A stretch of DNA of 64,000 nucleotides from Diphasiastrum complanatum (lineage: Eukaryota > Streptophyta > Lycopodiopsida > Lycopodiales > Lycopodiaceae), in assembly GCA_029204225.1 (NCBI GenBank), contig CM055107.1:18519718-18583717 (forward strand). Direction: 5' to 3'. Under the pieces are notes generated by a model. It saw only the letters and a list, made by a program, of their open reading frames with translations, was not told the DNA's origin and did not search any database. Shown piece by piece: positions 31,449 through 44,076 of this stretch (positions are counted from its first letter, which is position 1; each line of letters starts with the position of its first letter). A program made the translations under genes and the position numbers.

Positions 31449-32329
31449 TATTGCAACAATCAGTGACGACTATTCTTATATTGATATTAAACACTGGGCT
31501 ATGTCAAACATCTACCACTTCTACAAAATCAATAAATCTGAGCTTTACATCATGAATCCTAATAATTGGATGAGCAAGTTACATATTGCTTAGCATTCTA
31601 TCCTTAATAGGCTATCAAACTATTTTGAACCTTCTTAGATTGAGAGAAGCTAGGTGATCTTTTCTCGCACATTCATTTATTATTTTTACTTGTAATTAGT
31701 ATCTACACACGAATTCCTCTAGTAATACACTGTTTGCCATAGATCACTTGATGGAAGTAACTACCCGGTGTGGAGATTCAAAGTTATCCTACTAGCTAAA
31801 AAACTATCGGAAGTCATAAAACATATAGAGAAATAATTTTTGACTGACCAACAAACTGAAACTGAAAGATAAAAGTCGATGTCTTATTGATCTTGAATAT
31901 TCAAGAGTCGTTACTAGGTCATGCTTCCAAAGGCCAAACTTCCAATGATGTATGAGATATTTTAAACACTCTCTGATGTTAGAGATGTTTCGACTAAGTT
32001 GTTTCTAAATTAAAAATTCTTCTCATTAACAATGTCAAAGAATGAATTGATACCTACATTAGAGGAGTTCTAAACTTTGAAATGGCCCCTTGTAAATTTG
32101 CTTTTTTTACTTTAATTTTTTCTGAGATGTGCCCCAATCATAATGCATACATTTGAAATTTATATCACCTAGCTGATTTAGATTAAAAATTAGAAATTAA
32201 CTTTTAAGAATTTTAAAACATTTCAAATTCTCGCTAAATAGCATAGAAGCATTGGTTGACGGTGCCTACCCTGAACGTGCTAATCTACCAATGATGACAA
32301 TATCTCAAGTTGAAATATTCACAATAACA

Positions 32330-32720
32330 TATCACGGGGATTCCGATGTGGACGTCCGACTGATTTTTGTTGATTTTTTAATATGTCGCATATCAATGCT
32401 TCGGATCCCGACATCCAAGTAAAAATTCCCAAATTGGACATCCGGTGATCGGAAAACTGTGGCGCAAATCAATTTTCAAACTTGACGTCGGATTCCGACA
32501 TGTCAAAATCTGACATTTTGACGTGGATATGGCGTGGAATATTGTGTAACAAAAAAAAATAGTTGGCATCTGACGTGGACGTCGGAATTTGACGTTCGTC
32601 GCATTCTGACGTCCACATCATTGATTTGAGTCCCGAATATTTTTTTGATTTGACCAGTTACAGATGCGAACGTTAGAATCCGATCTGTTTTGGGACTTCG
32701 GAATCTGACGTCTGTGAATT
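32330..32720 (-). promoter_or_regulatory. ACGT-core palindrome cluster, Z2
   Basis: Counterpart of 15620-16010 with GACGTCGGATTCCGAC, GACGTGGACGTCGG and related words. Several cores have decayed here (for example GACATCC). Confidence 0.4.
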
Positions 32721-32774
32721 TCGGATTTTTCTGCCATCCGCAAATTCTTTTCTCACTCTTTCTCACAGTTTTGG

Positions 32775-32905
32775 AGCATTTGGTGGTGCATTTGGAGCGT
32801 TTGGTTCATTTGGAGCTGGAGATTTTTTATGCTTTTGGAGATTTTGGAGCTATTCGTGCTTGGAGATTTTGGAGCTTTTGGGAGTTTTTGGAGGTTTTGG
32901 AGGTA
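32775..32905 (-). repeat. 9-bp tandem repeats (TTTGGAGCT), Z2
   Basis: About fourteen units, against about ten in Z1. Units alternate TTTGGAGCT, TTTGGTGCA and TTTTGGAGG. Confidence 0.78.
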
Positions 32906-33104
32906 GTTGTTTTGTTTTTGCCTTTTTTCTTAGAGATAAAGTTTGCTTTGTTTGTTTTTGTGAACAAAAGTGAGGAGGGATGTTAAAAAGTGATGAGGGA
33001 AAGTGTAAAGCGTAAAGTAAATGAAGGAAGAGTTTAAAGTAAATAGTGTAAAGTAAAAAGTGTAAAGTAGATAGTGCAAAGATAATAATGCATAGATAGT
33101 GTAT

Positions 33105-33665
33105 GAATTTTTGAGAGAGAAAGAGAGAGAGAGAGAGAAGAAGAAGTGTGCATGTGTGTGTGTGTTTTGCATGTTGCATTTTGCATTGATTTAGAATTTA
33201 GGGCAATAGATAACTAGATAGTGTTTGATGGTAATTATATGTTAGATTTGTAATTTGAGAGAGAGAGAGGGGTTGGGCGGGGGGGGGGGGTTGGTCGGGG
33301 GGGGGGGGGGGGGAGTGTGTATGTGTGTGTGTTTTGCATTTTGCATTGATTTAGAATCTAGGATAATAGATAAATAGATAGTGTTTGGTAGTAATTGGAT
33401 GATAGATTTGTAATTTGAGAGAGAGAGAGAGAGAGAGAGATTGTGTGTGTTTTGCATTTTGTATTGATTTAAGATTTAGGGTGATAGATGAATATATAGT
33501 GTATGATGAAAATTGAATGTTAAATTTGTAATTTGTTAGAGAGAGAAAAAAGTAAATGCATATTCGATGATGATTTGCATTGCTAGAAAGTTAAATTTGT
33601 AATTTATTTAAACAAAACTACAATAGACTAAAAGATTTAATAGAGAGAGAGAGAGAGAGAGAGAG
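33105..33665 (-). repeat. Minisatellite array, Z2
   Basis: Inverted counterpart of 14703-15275. Each unit carries (GA)n and (GT)n runs. One unit has expanded into G runs (33279-33290 and 33297-33313). It ends in (GA)n directly against the A LTR at 33666. Confidence 0.85.
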
Positions 33666-34565
33666 ATGTAAGAAAAATAGTAATTATTCTTCCACAGAGA
33701 ACACGGTGAAAGTTTGAATAAATCAAACTAATATCAGTGTCTTCAATATGGTCAATATCTGATCTATGTACTAATAGAACAATATTAGCTCATGATTGAA
33801 TATGCATGCAAAAATTATATGCAGAAGTAAGAGACAACTAAAGACAGTTTAGACAATAAGAATCTATTGATCAAAAAAAAAATTATAACTCTGAATCTGA
33901 TTCATCATTATACATCTCTTGCTCTGTCGTGTCTCTGATTGAGTGAGTGAGTTACAACGAGTAGTGCACATGTATTTATATTGGTACAGGACAGGTCTTT
34001 TGGCATTTTATGTACAGATCTTGATTCTACTAACAAAGCGCGCAGTTTACTTGACAAAGAATAAGAAATGAACGCAAAATTGAAACATTTTTATCCGTGA
34101 TCGACCTCAAAAGATTCACTAACTTTGTCTTGTAGTTAACTCAAAATATTCGCGAAACAGTTACTCGTAGAATCTCGTGGCTTTCTTGTTGAAGCCCAAA
34201 AGATTCACGAATAGAATCTTGTCGCAAAATATTTTGTTTCTTGTTCAAACCTCGATTGTCGTAAAATTGTTGCGAACAATTCGCAAAATCTTCTAGACTA
34301 TTCTTCAAGCTCACCTTTCACGAACAGTTCGTGAAATATTCTAGATTTCTTCTTCAAGCTCAAAGAATTGTCATCTATCACGAACAATTCGTGAAAGACA
34401 AAATTGTCGAAAAGAGACAAGTGTCGTGAATAATTTGCAAAACATGAAGCTAATACAAAGAGATAAACTGTTGTGAATAATTCGTGAACAAAATTTATTT
34501 GACCCTGAAAACAGAGTGTCTATTTGAATATCAACCATCCTAGACGGTTAGATATCTATTGTTAC
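33666..34565. repeat. Palindromic family A LTR remnant
   Basis: 33666-34017 is the inner part of a family A LTR on the minus strand (TGTAAGAAAAATAG to about GGCATTTTATGTACAG). At about 34018 it flips to the plus strand and continues as the outer CGAA-rich part of a long LTR (GATCTTGATTCTACTAACAAAG to TGTTACAATATTAAAA). No internal region remains. Confidence 0.85.
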
Positions 34566-34911
34566 AATATTAAAAATTGATGATTTCACAAGATATACTA
34601 AGTTGTATCTTCTTTCTTCAAGATTTATGGTGCATGATTATTTCCTATTATTCAAAGCATAGATGGAATTATCATTGAATATCAGAGCTTTTAGGCGTGA
34701 TGGAGGTCTTGGAGGAAATACACCATATGAAGTCTTATTCAACATCAAGCCTAAGGTTGATCACCTTAGAGTTTTTGGAAGTACTTGCTTTGCTAATATT
34801 CCCTTGGAAACAAGGGAAAAAGGTGATCCAAGTTCATGGATCATGGTTGGATACTTATCGACAAAGAAAGCCTATAAAGACTTTATACGTGAAGAATTTG
34901 TCAATCATTAA
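34566..34911 (+). pseudogene. Family C integrase C-terminal part
   Basis: The open frame 34663-34911 encodes GGLGGNTPYEVLFNIKPKVD, LRVFGSTCFANIPL, SWIMVGYLSTKKAYKDFI and REEFVNH, then a stop. The region before it (DDFTRYTKLYLLSSRFMV) is separated by a TAG. Confidence 0.8.
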
Positions 34912-35600
34912 GATCCAAAATCATCTATTGATCTTTGGTTTGAATGACAACACAATTTACACCATTTGAAATGGAGAAAATCAACGTCTACTTAATGAAA
35001 GAGATGCAAACTCAAAATGATATTGATCAAATATTAAACTTATGATAACATGACGTTGTTGTCCATACAAAATTAGTAACCTACTGTATTTCACATGTGG
35101 ATCCGAATATAGCAAAATATGAGCATTCTACACACCAGATTGCAAGATATCATCAAGATAGTGCACCAATGGATAGATCAACCCAAGAGAACTCATGTAT
35201 AAGCATGAAAGGAGGTGAGAGAGAGAGAGAAGAATCCTTTCTCCCACGAGTTTACATCCTTTTATAGCATATCCATGCATCATTAATGAGCTTGGTTTCC
35301 CTCCATAACAAAAACCCTATCATTTAATGTGGACTAGATTCAATGTCTGCAACATTCAAATTTGAATCTACTAAACTTGACCTCTTACTATTGTGGTAAT
35401 TCAAATTCTTTCAGACGAAGATAGCTTTGAAAAGTCAAATTCTAAATATAATATGAAATTTGGCCTCAATTGCCAAATAAATAACTATGTACAAAATAGC
35501 AAAGTAGATCAAATTAAAGAATCTATGGTTGATAGATTCAAAGAATAAAAATTTATATTAATAATATGCTATAACACACATGTCAAAATGCAAAACTCTC
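34566..35600 (+). mobile_element. Family C fragment C3 (integrase end plus tail)
   Basis: Plus-strand C fragment starting inside the integrase core (DDFTRYTKL) at the LTR junction, then the integrase C-terminal part and the C tail ending in AAAACTCTCTCTCTC. It shares the internal integrase deletion with C2. Confidence 0.83.
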
Positions 35601-36499
<899 letters not shown>

Positions 36500-37495
36500 A
36501 GCTAGGTCAAGTCATACTTAATGGCTTGAAAGAAGACTATGAAAACCTTGTCCAAACCTTTGCTATCAAGGACGAGTTAACAAGTTTGGAGACCCTTCAA
36601 GAAATTCTTATTTTTGAGGAAGCAAGACAAAAGCACAAGCTATTGAGAATGGAAAAGCTATCTCCTAATCATATTGAAGATGGCAAATCTCTATTTGTCA
36701 AAGACAAGCTCAAAGGGAGGAACAAGAAACAATATCATGTCTTAAACAAAGACAAAGACGGAGAAGAAGATGATTCATCACATCCTTCTGCCTCCAAGTT
36801 CAAGAAGAAGAAGATCAAGTGTTTCTTTTGTGGCAAGAAAGGGCATTACGCCTCTGATTGCTTTAAGAAGAAGAATCAACTCAAGCAAGACAACATCGCC
36901 AATGAGAAAGAAGACTCTATTGCAAGTGAGTGAGAAGGATCCCTTATGTTATCAAGTTTCTCCTCTACACCCTTCAGAAAAGATGGATCATGGTACATTG
37001 ATAGTGGAGCTTCATCACACATGTGCTGCTACAAGAATTCTTGTCATTCTATTGTACCTTACGAAGGAATTAAGAAATCAATATACATAGAAAATGATCA
37101 TGAATGTACTATTGAAGGAATTGGGAGTATTCCCTTAAAGCTTGCATCTTCTAAGATTTTATCTCTTTCCAATGCTCTTTTTGTGCCTAGACTCACAAAG
37201 AACATCATAAGTGCTGGAAAGATGCTTGAAAATGGCCTTGATGTGAAATTCAATATCAATACTTGTACTATTAAGAAAGATGATGAGATCCTAGCACATC
37301 GATCTAGATATGCTGGCATTTTAAGCTAGATCCACATGAAAGTGCAAAGTCTTGTGATGTTGTCTTTTAGGACTAATATTTCCAAGGAGGAATCATGGCA
37401 TAGGAGATTGAGACATCCCAGTTTCAAATCCATGTTTTCTATGGTCAAGGATGCAAAAGCAATTGGCATACCAAGATCACTTTCCAAATAGATCA
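36500..37495 (+). mobile_element. Family C fragment C4 (gag to pre-integrase)
   Basis: Plus-strand C fragment from Gag (ELVQVILNGLKEDYEN) to the pre-integrase stretch (FKSMFSMVKDAKAIGIP), ending at ATCAAGC before a minisatellite unit. Confidence 0.85.
36526..37329 (+). pseudogene. Family C Gag C-terminal part and protease
   Basis: Frame 36526-36933 encodes Gag with the knuckle CFFCGKKGHYASDC and stops at a TGA (GAG to TGA after IASE). The same frame resumes at 36946-37329 with protease WYIDSGASSHMC, LSNALFVPRLTKN and ends RSRYAGILS. Only one stop interrupts about 270 codons. Confidence 0.85.
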
Positions 37496-37689
<194 letters not shown>

Positions 37690-38125
37690 GTTTTGCATTT
37701 TGACATGTGTGTGTTATAGCATATTATTAATATAAGATTTTATTCTTTGAATCTATCAACACTAAATTCATTAATTTGATCTAGTTTGCTATTTTGGACA
37801 TAGTTATTTATTTGGCAATTGAGGCCAATTTTCATATTATATTTAGAATTTGACTTTTCAAAGCTATATTCGTCTGAAAGAATTTGAATTACCAGTTTTA
37901 GAAAGTGAGAAAAATAGTAAGAGGTCAAGTTTAGTAGATTCAAATTTGATTGTTGGAGACATCGAATCTAGTCCACATTAAATGATAGGGTTTTTGTTAT
38001 GGAGGGAAACCGAGCTCATTAATGATGCATGGATCTGCTATAAAAGGATGTAAACTCATGGGATTTAGGATTTAGGGTAGTAGATGAATAGATAGTGTTT
38101 GATGGTAATTGAATGCTAGATTTGT

Positions 38126-38215
<90 letters not shown>

Positions 38216-39415
38216 AGATTAGTATAATTCAATAGAAATTATTAGAGAGAGAGAGAGTTTTGCATTTTGACATGTGTGTTATAGCATATTATTAATATAA
38301 ATTTTGATTCTTTGAATCTATCAACCATAGATTCTTTAATTTGATCTACTTTGCTATTTTGTACATAGTTATTTATTTGGCAATTGAGGTTAGCTTTCAT
38401 ATTATATTTAGAATTTGACTTTTCAAAGCTATCTTCGTCTGAAAGAATTTGAATTACCACTTCTAGAAAGTGAGAAAAATAGTAAGAGGTCAAGTTTAGT
38501 AGATTCAAATTTGAATGTTGCAGACATTGAATCTAGTCCACATTAAATGATAGGGTTTTTGTTATGGAGGGAAACCAAGCTCATTAATGATGCATGGATC
38601 TGGTATAAAAGGATGTAAACTCGTGGGAGAAAGGATTCTTCTCTCTCTCTCACCTCCTTTCATGCTTATACATGAGTTCTCTTGGGTTGATCTATCCATT
38701 GGTGCACTATCTTGATGATATCTTGCAATCTGGTGTGTAGAATGCTCATATTTTGCTATATTCGGATCCACATGTGAAATACAGTAGGTTACTAATTTTG
38801 TATGGACAACAACGTCATGTTATCATAAGTTTAATATTTGATCAATATCATTTTGAGTTTGCATCTCTTTCATTAAGTAGACGTTGATTTTCTCCATTTC
38901 AAATGGTGTAAATTGTGTTGTCATTCAAACCAAAGATCAATAGATGATTTTGGATCTTAATGATTGACAGAATCTTCACATATAAAGTCTTTATAGGCCT
39001 TCTTTGTCGATAAGTATCCAACCATGATCCATGAACTTGGATCACCTTTTTTCCTTGTTTCCAAAAACTCTAAGGTGATCAACCTTACGCTTGATGTTGA
39101 ACAAGACTTCACATGGTGTATTTCTTCCAAGACCTCCATCAGGGCCTAAAAGGTTTGATCTTCAATGAGAATTCCATCTCAACATATGCTTTGAATAATA
39201 GGAAATAATCATGCACCATAAATCTCGAAGAAAGAAGATACAGCTTAGTATATCTTGTGAAATCATCAATAAAAGTAACAAAGCAAGTGGCACCTCCCTT
39301 GCTTTTAGATGTTACAAAATTTACATCCGAGTGTATCAACTCTAATGGATGTGTAGTTTTGATAGAAGGCCTTGGAAATGGCTTCTTATGTGATTTTGCT
39401 ATTGCACAAGTCTGA
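37690..39415 (-). mobile_element. Family C tail, partly duplicated, with integrase piece (C5)
   Basis: A first partial C tail (37690-38058) breaks off just after its TATA box. A minisatellite unit and (GA)n at 38131-38212 follow, then a second, fuller tail (38241-38900) and integrase pieces to 39415. The tandem repetition is about 550 bp long. Integrase fragments include SDVNFVTSKSKGGATCFVTF and FKAYVEMEFSLKI. The core has an additional deletion near 39060. Confidence 0.8.
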
Positions 39416-39461
39416 CCCTAAATCCTAAATCAATGCAAAATGTAAAACACACACACACATG

Positions 39462-39512
<51 letters not shown>

Positions 39513-39582
39513 TGTAATTTATATCTTATTTTCACAAATGTAATAATTTCTATAAGATTATAGCAATCAATTCTTTCTCTCT
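39416..39582. repeat. Minisatellite unit, (CT)n tract and A-element outer flank
   Basis: Minisatellite unit, (CA)n, (CT)n at 39464-39508, then the 70-bp flank (GTAATTTATATCTTATTTTC...) that also lies outside the LTRs at 3569 and 50334. Confidence 0.88.
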
Positions 39583-39985
39583 TGTAGAACAACTGATCAG
39601 ATAGACCTTGCTTCTACTAACAAAGTGCACAATTTACGTGACAAAGCATAAGAAACGAACCCGAACTCGAAACATATATTACTCGTTGTAACTCACTCAC
39701 TCAATCAAAGATACAATAGTGGGATAAGACAACAAGAGATGTATATCGATGAATAAGATTTAGAGTTATAAAATTCGTTTTTTGATCAATAGTTTGTTAT
39801 TGTCTAAATTGTCTTAAGTTGTCTCTTACTTTTGCATATAATTTTCGCACGCATATTCAATCAGAGCTAATATTGTTCTATTAGTACGATCAGATAAAGA
39901 CCCGATTGAAGACATTGATATTAGTTTGATTTATTTAAACTTTAATCGTGTTCTCTGTGGACGAATAATTACTATTTTTCTTACA
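39583..39985 (+). repeat. Family A 5' LTR, short form, complete
   Basis: 403 bp with perfect TGTAG...TTACA ends. Between CGAACCCGAACTCGAAAC and ATTACTCGTTGTAACTC it lacks about 470 bp (CGAA block and TATA box) found in the 3' LTRs at 13840-14702 and 62998-63890. Confidence 0.92.
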
Positions 39986-39986
39986 A

Positions 39987-39998
39987 TGGTATCAGAGC
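39987..39998 (+). other. Primer binding site (initiator-Met tRNA)
   Basis: TGGTATCAGAGC, perfect plant copia site, one base after the LTR. Confidence 0.95.
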
Positions 39999-40166
39999 TT
40001 ACGGAATTAAATCTGATATAGTGGTATCAGAGTATACAGGTCCAGAGCTAATACAGTAATATCAGAATAAATCAGAGTCGATATAGTGGTATTTTCACAC
40101 CTATCTTAGCATTCTTTGTACATCCATCAGCAAGCTCGTATCTGGAGTGATTTAGAAAATTAGAAG

Positions 40167-41030
40167 ATGTCATCGATTATCAATATTCAGGGTAAGATAC
40201 CTACGATCTTGGACCTTGAAGGTTCGAATTACTTAATATGAAAATTAAATACTTCACTGTTGTTGAAGGGCGAAACTCTGTGACAATGGCATCTTCATTG
40301 CATGACAATATATTGCTAGATCTTACATCAATTTTGAAGGCAAAAGATTTATGGGAAGAATTGCAAACCAAGAATGAGACTCGATCTCATAATCAAATCA
40401 TGTTCTTGGAAGACCAATTAACTTACATACAGTGGGACGACAAAGACCTGAACACATTCGTGCAAAAGATGAAAGATCTGTTTATTTCCGTGAAAAATAC
40501 AATTTCTAAGGAAAAATAGGTTAGTGATTTCCTTTGAGCCGTACCCAGGTCATTCCATAAAACAAGAACCTTATTGGCGAAAGATGCGACGATGACACTT
40601 TGAAAGGCAATAGACGAAGTTTAGGAGGAAGTAGAAGCTCATGAATGGTATGATGACAATGGTGATTCCGAAAAGGCTCTATGTACTCAGAAGAATAGAT
40701 CTTCTAAGAAGTCTATGTTTAAGAGGGAGTCATATAAGAAGAATGAGTCTAAGACTAATGAACAACAATCTGGAAAACAACAGAAGAATTTTGGTGATAA
40801 GAAGATCTGCAACAAATGCAGAAGATCAGGTCACACAGAAAAAGAGTGCTGGTTAAATCCAAAGATTGAATGCATTTATTGTCATAAACGGGGTCATGCA
40901 GCAGTAGACTGTTATCAGAATCCCAGAAACAAAAAAGAGCAGAATCGAGACAAACCTTCATGTTCAAACTATGTTGAAGACAAAGCAGAATGCTCCAGAG
41001 CAGCAGAAGACATGGCAGCAAGGAACTAAG
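40167..41030 (+). pseudogene. Family A gag, first copy
   Basis: The ATG at 40167 (MSSIINIQGKIPTILDLEGS) is the likely native Gag start. A stop follows at SNYLI*, and about 40 codons are deleted before the frame resumes at 40238. Open stretches 40238-40519 and 40715-41029 carry LLDLTSILKAKDLWEELQTK and both knuckles (CNKCRRSGHTEKEC, CIYCHKRGHAAVDC). Confidence 0.87.
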
Positions 41031-41079
41031 TAGCTTAAGTTAGTGCTGATCTATGTTGTTCATCTAATTCTAGAACTCG

Positions 41080-41540
41080 ATAAGTAGTACTTGATTCGGG
41101 AGCCACGTCACATTTTGTTTCCTCAAAACAAATATTGTCCGAGTACAAGAAGACGCACTATTCGAAATTCATTATAATTGGAGATGGTTCTAAGCTCGTG
41201 GTTGATGGAACTGGTGTATTATGGCTAGACACGAATCAAGAAGACAAGAAACTGGAGGAAGTTCTCTATGTCTCTACTTTTGACAAAGATCATCTATCGG
41301 TAGCTAAGATAGTCGATATAGGCATGTCAGTAACCTTTACAAAGAACTCTTGTAAACTGTACGAGGAATATTCTGATAACAGTGAAGGAAATTTATATCA
41401 CCTGAACATTCGAACAAGAATTGAACAAGCAAATCGAACTCAGGAGTCAACAAATATACTGTGGCACAAAAGGCTAGGTCACATGAACATGAAAGCCTTG
41501 TACCAAGCCAACAAAAGTCAGAATTCAAGGAGAAGCCAAT
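41080..41540 (+). pseudogene. Family A protease and pre-integrase, first copy
   Basis: Catalytic VLDSGATSHFVS near 41088, then the frame 41135-41560 with GDGSKLVVDGTGVLW, LYVSTFDKDHLSVAK and WHKRLGHMNMKALYQAN. It breaks off in NKSQNSRR at the duplication join (about 41540). Confidence 0.85.
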
Positions 41541-41559
41541 GGGTATATCTGTGGGTATA

Positions 41560-42401
41560 ATCAATAGAGGAGAAGCCAGTAGCTACGCATGGCAAAGAAC
41601 TTCATGAATGGAGTTTAAAAAATGACAAAGCTATAGCAATTATTGCGTCTTCAATGCATCGCAATATATTGCTAGATCTTACATCAATTTTGAATGCAGA
41701 AGATTTGTGGGAAGAATTGCAAACCAAGAATGAGACTCGATCTCGTAATCAAATCATGTTAGTCGAAGACCAATTAACTTACCTACAGTGGGACGGCAAA
41801 GACCTGAATACATTCCTGGAAAAGATAAAAGATCTGTTTATTTCCTTTTCAAAATTTTGGTGCAGAAAATACAATTTCTATGGAAAAATAGCTTAGTTAT
41901 TTTCTTCGAGCCCTACCCAGGTCATTCCACACAACAAAAACCTTATTGGCAAAAGATGCGACTGTGACAATTCAAAAGGCAATAGACGGAGTTAAGGAGG
42001 AAATAGAAGATCGTGAACGCTATGATGACAATGGTGATTCCGAAAAAGCTCTATTTACTCAGAAGAATAAATCTTCTAAGAAGTCTATGTTTAAGAGGGA
42101 GTCATCTAGGAAGAATGAGTCTAAGACTAATGAACAACAATTTGGAAAACAACAGAAGAATTGTGGTGATAAGAAGATCTACAACAGATGCAGAAGATCA
42201 GGTCACACAGAAAAAAAGTGCTGGTTAAAACCAAAGATTGAATGCATTTATTGTCATAAACGGGGTCATGCAGTAGTAGACTGTTATCAGAATCCGAGAA
42301 ACAAAAAGGAGCAAAATCGAAACAAACCTTCAGATTCAAACTATGTTGAAGACAAAGCAGAATGCTCCAGAGCAGCAGAAGACATGACAACAATGAACTG
42401 A
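41560..42401 (+). pseudogene. Family A gag, second copy
   Basis: Starts mid-Gag (IIASSMHRNILLDLTSILNAEDL) and covers the central part (open 41654-41896) and the C-terminal part (41946-42401) with LAKDATVTIQKAID, NRCRRSGHTEKKC (first Cys changed to Tyr) and CIYCHKRGHAVVDC. A one-base change near 41855 shifts the frame between the two. Confidence 0.87.
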
Positions 42402-42454
42402 GTAGCTTAAGTTAGTGCTGATCTATGCTATTCATCTAATTCTAAAACTCGAGA

Positions 42455-42940
42455 AGTCGTACTTGATTCGAGAGCCACCTCACATTTTGTTTCCTTGAAA
42501 CAAATATTGTTTGAGTATGAGAAGACAAACTATTCGAGATTCATTATGCTTGGAGATGGTTCTAAGCATGTGGTTGATGGAACTAGTGTATTATGGCTAG
42601 ACACGAATTGTGGAGACAAGAAACTGGAGGAAGTTCTCTATGTCCCTACTTTTGACAAAGATCTTCTATCCGTAGCTAAGATAGTATGTCAGTAACCTTT
42701 ACAAAGAACTCTTGTAAATTGTACGGGGAATATTCTGATAACTTGGTTGCTAAAGCTAACAGAGAAGGAAATTTATATCACCTGAACATTCGAACAAGAA
42801 TCGAACAAGCAAATCAAACTCAAGAATCAACAGCTATAATGTGGCACAAAAGGCTATGTCACATGAACATGAAAGCCTTGTACCAAGCCAACAAAAGTCA
42901 GAGAATTCAAGGAGTCGAAATCAAAAGTAAAGATAGTTGA
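42455..42940 (+). pseudogene. Family A protease and pre-integrase, second copy
   Basis: The catalytic motif reads VLDSRATSHF, with the invariant Gly of DSG changed to Arg. GDGSKHVVDGTSVLW, LYVPTFDKDLLSVAK follow. About 20 bp are lost at 42686 (KIV to MSVTF). The pre-integrase WHKRLCHMNMKALYQAN is present. Confidence 0.85.
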
Positions 42941-43760
42941 ACTACCTGTGAATCTTGTCTTAAAGACAATATGACTAGAACACCTTTCAGTAAGGATGTT
43001 TATAAAGCAACTAAGGTACTTGAAGTTGTGCATTCAGATATTTGTGGACCATTCGGAGTAGTGTCGTTGGGTGATGGAAAGTACTTCATTACGTTTATTG
43101 ATGACTTCAGCAAGTTCGTTGTAGTATAATATATACATACTAAATTTGAACCTTTCGAGAAATTCGTTGAGTATACAAATTGGGCTGAGAAGCAGACATG
43201 CAATAAGTTGAAGCAGTTTCAAACATATCGTGGAGGTGAGTACATTTCCAACGAATTCAAAGTTTACTGTACTGATCAAGGTATTATGCACACTAAGACT
43301 GCATCTTACACACCTCAGCAGAATGGAATAGCTGAATGAAGGAATCGTACACTTGTGGAAGCTGCAAGTGTATGATGGCTCATGTGAAAGCACCAAAATA
43401 GTTGTGGGCAGAAGCAGTGGCTACATCAAATCATCTTCAAAATCGTATTATGAAATCTTGAATACTGGATAAAACTCCTCATGAGATATGGTGGAAGTCG
43501 AAGCCAAATCTAGCACATGTTCGGACATTCGGATGCGCAGTGTATATGCACATACCACAAGAAATGAGAAAGAAACTCGATGAAAAGATAGAACAAGATT
43601 TTCTGGTAGGATTCAGGTTACATTCGTCATATTATCGTGTCTATGTACCCGAAACTGGTAAGATAAAAATTGTTCGAGATGTTAAATTTGATGAGTTGTA
43701 ATACATCGCAGACAGTGATCTAGTCGGTTATGAAATTCTCAAAAACTATTATGAGCTACC
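42941..43760 (+). pseudogene. Family A integrase
   Basis: CESCLKDNMTRTPFSKDVYK, HSDICGPFGVVSLG, TFIDDFSKFVVV, then QTYRGGEYISNEF, where the second catalytic Asp (normally TDRGGEY) is Tyr. The same change is in the copy at 47641-48260. YTPQQNGIAE is followed by a stop. The C-terminal part has HEIWWKSKPNLAHVRTFGC and SSYYRVYVPETGK. Several stops. Confidence 0.85.
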
Positions 43761-44076
43761 AACGATGATAAAAGGAAAACAAGCAGAAGATGGAAGAGAG
43801 TTACCAGATTCAAAGGGAAGTCAAGATCGAGTACCTGATAGACTCAAATCACCAGCTCGAATTCCAACAGAAAAGCTTGAATCAGAATCGAACTCAGAAC
43901 CTGCAAAATCGAACTCAAAACCATCTGTGAGAAGATTTGAAAGACAACGAAAACCACCACAAAGATACGGTCCGGATGTTTTTAACACAGCCATCGAATT
44001 TTGTGGATTCTCTGATGAATCTCAAACATTCGAGGAAGCTATTGATGGACCTGATGAAGATCGCTAGATCCAAGCA
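43761..44076 (+). pseudogene. Family A linker between integrase and reverse transcriptase
   Basis: An open 100-codon hydrophilic stretch (43765-44067): AEDGRELPDSKGSQDRVPDR, Ser/Pro/Asn-rich, then RRFERQRKPPQRYGP, the usual run-in to copia reverse transcriptase, ending at GPDEDR* where Trp (W to TAG) is expected. Confidence 0.8.

Larger units (their letters stand above)
28510..33665 (-). repeat. Z unit copy Z2
   Basis: Nearly identical to Z3 (57926-62997) in the same orientation 29.4 kb away, with only scattered changes over the first 3 kb, and an inverted relative of Z1. It runs from TCCTTTTGTGGTGCC at 28510 to the A LTR edge at 33666. Confidence 0.9.
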
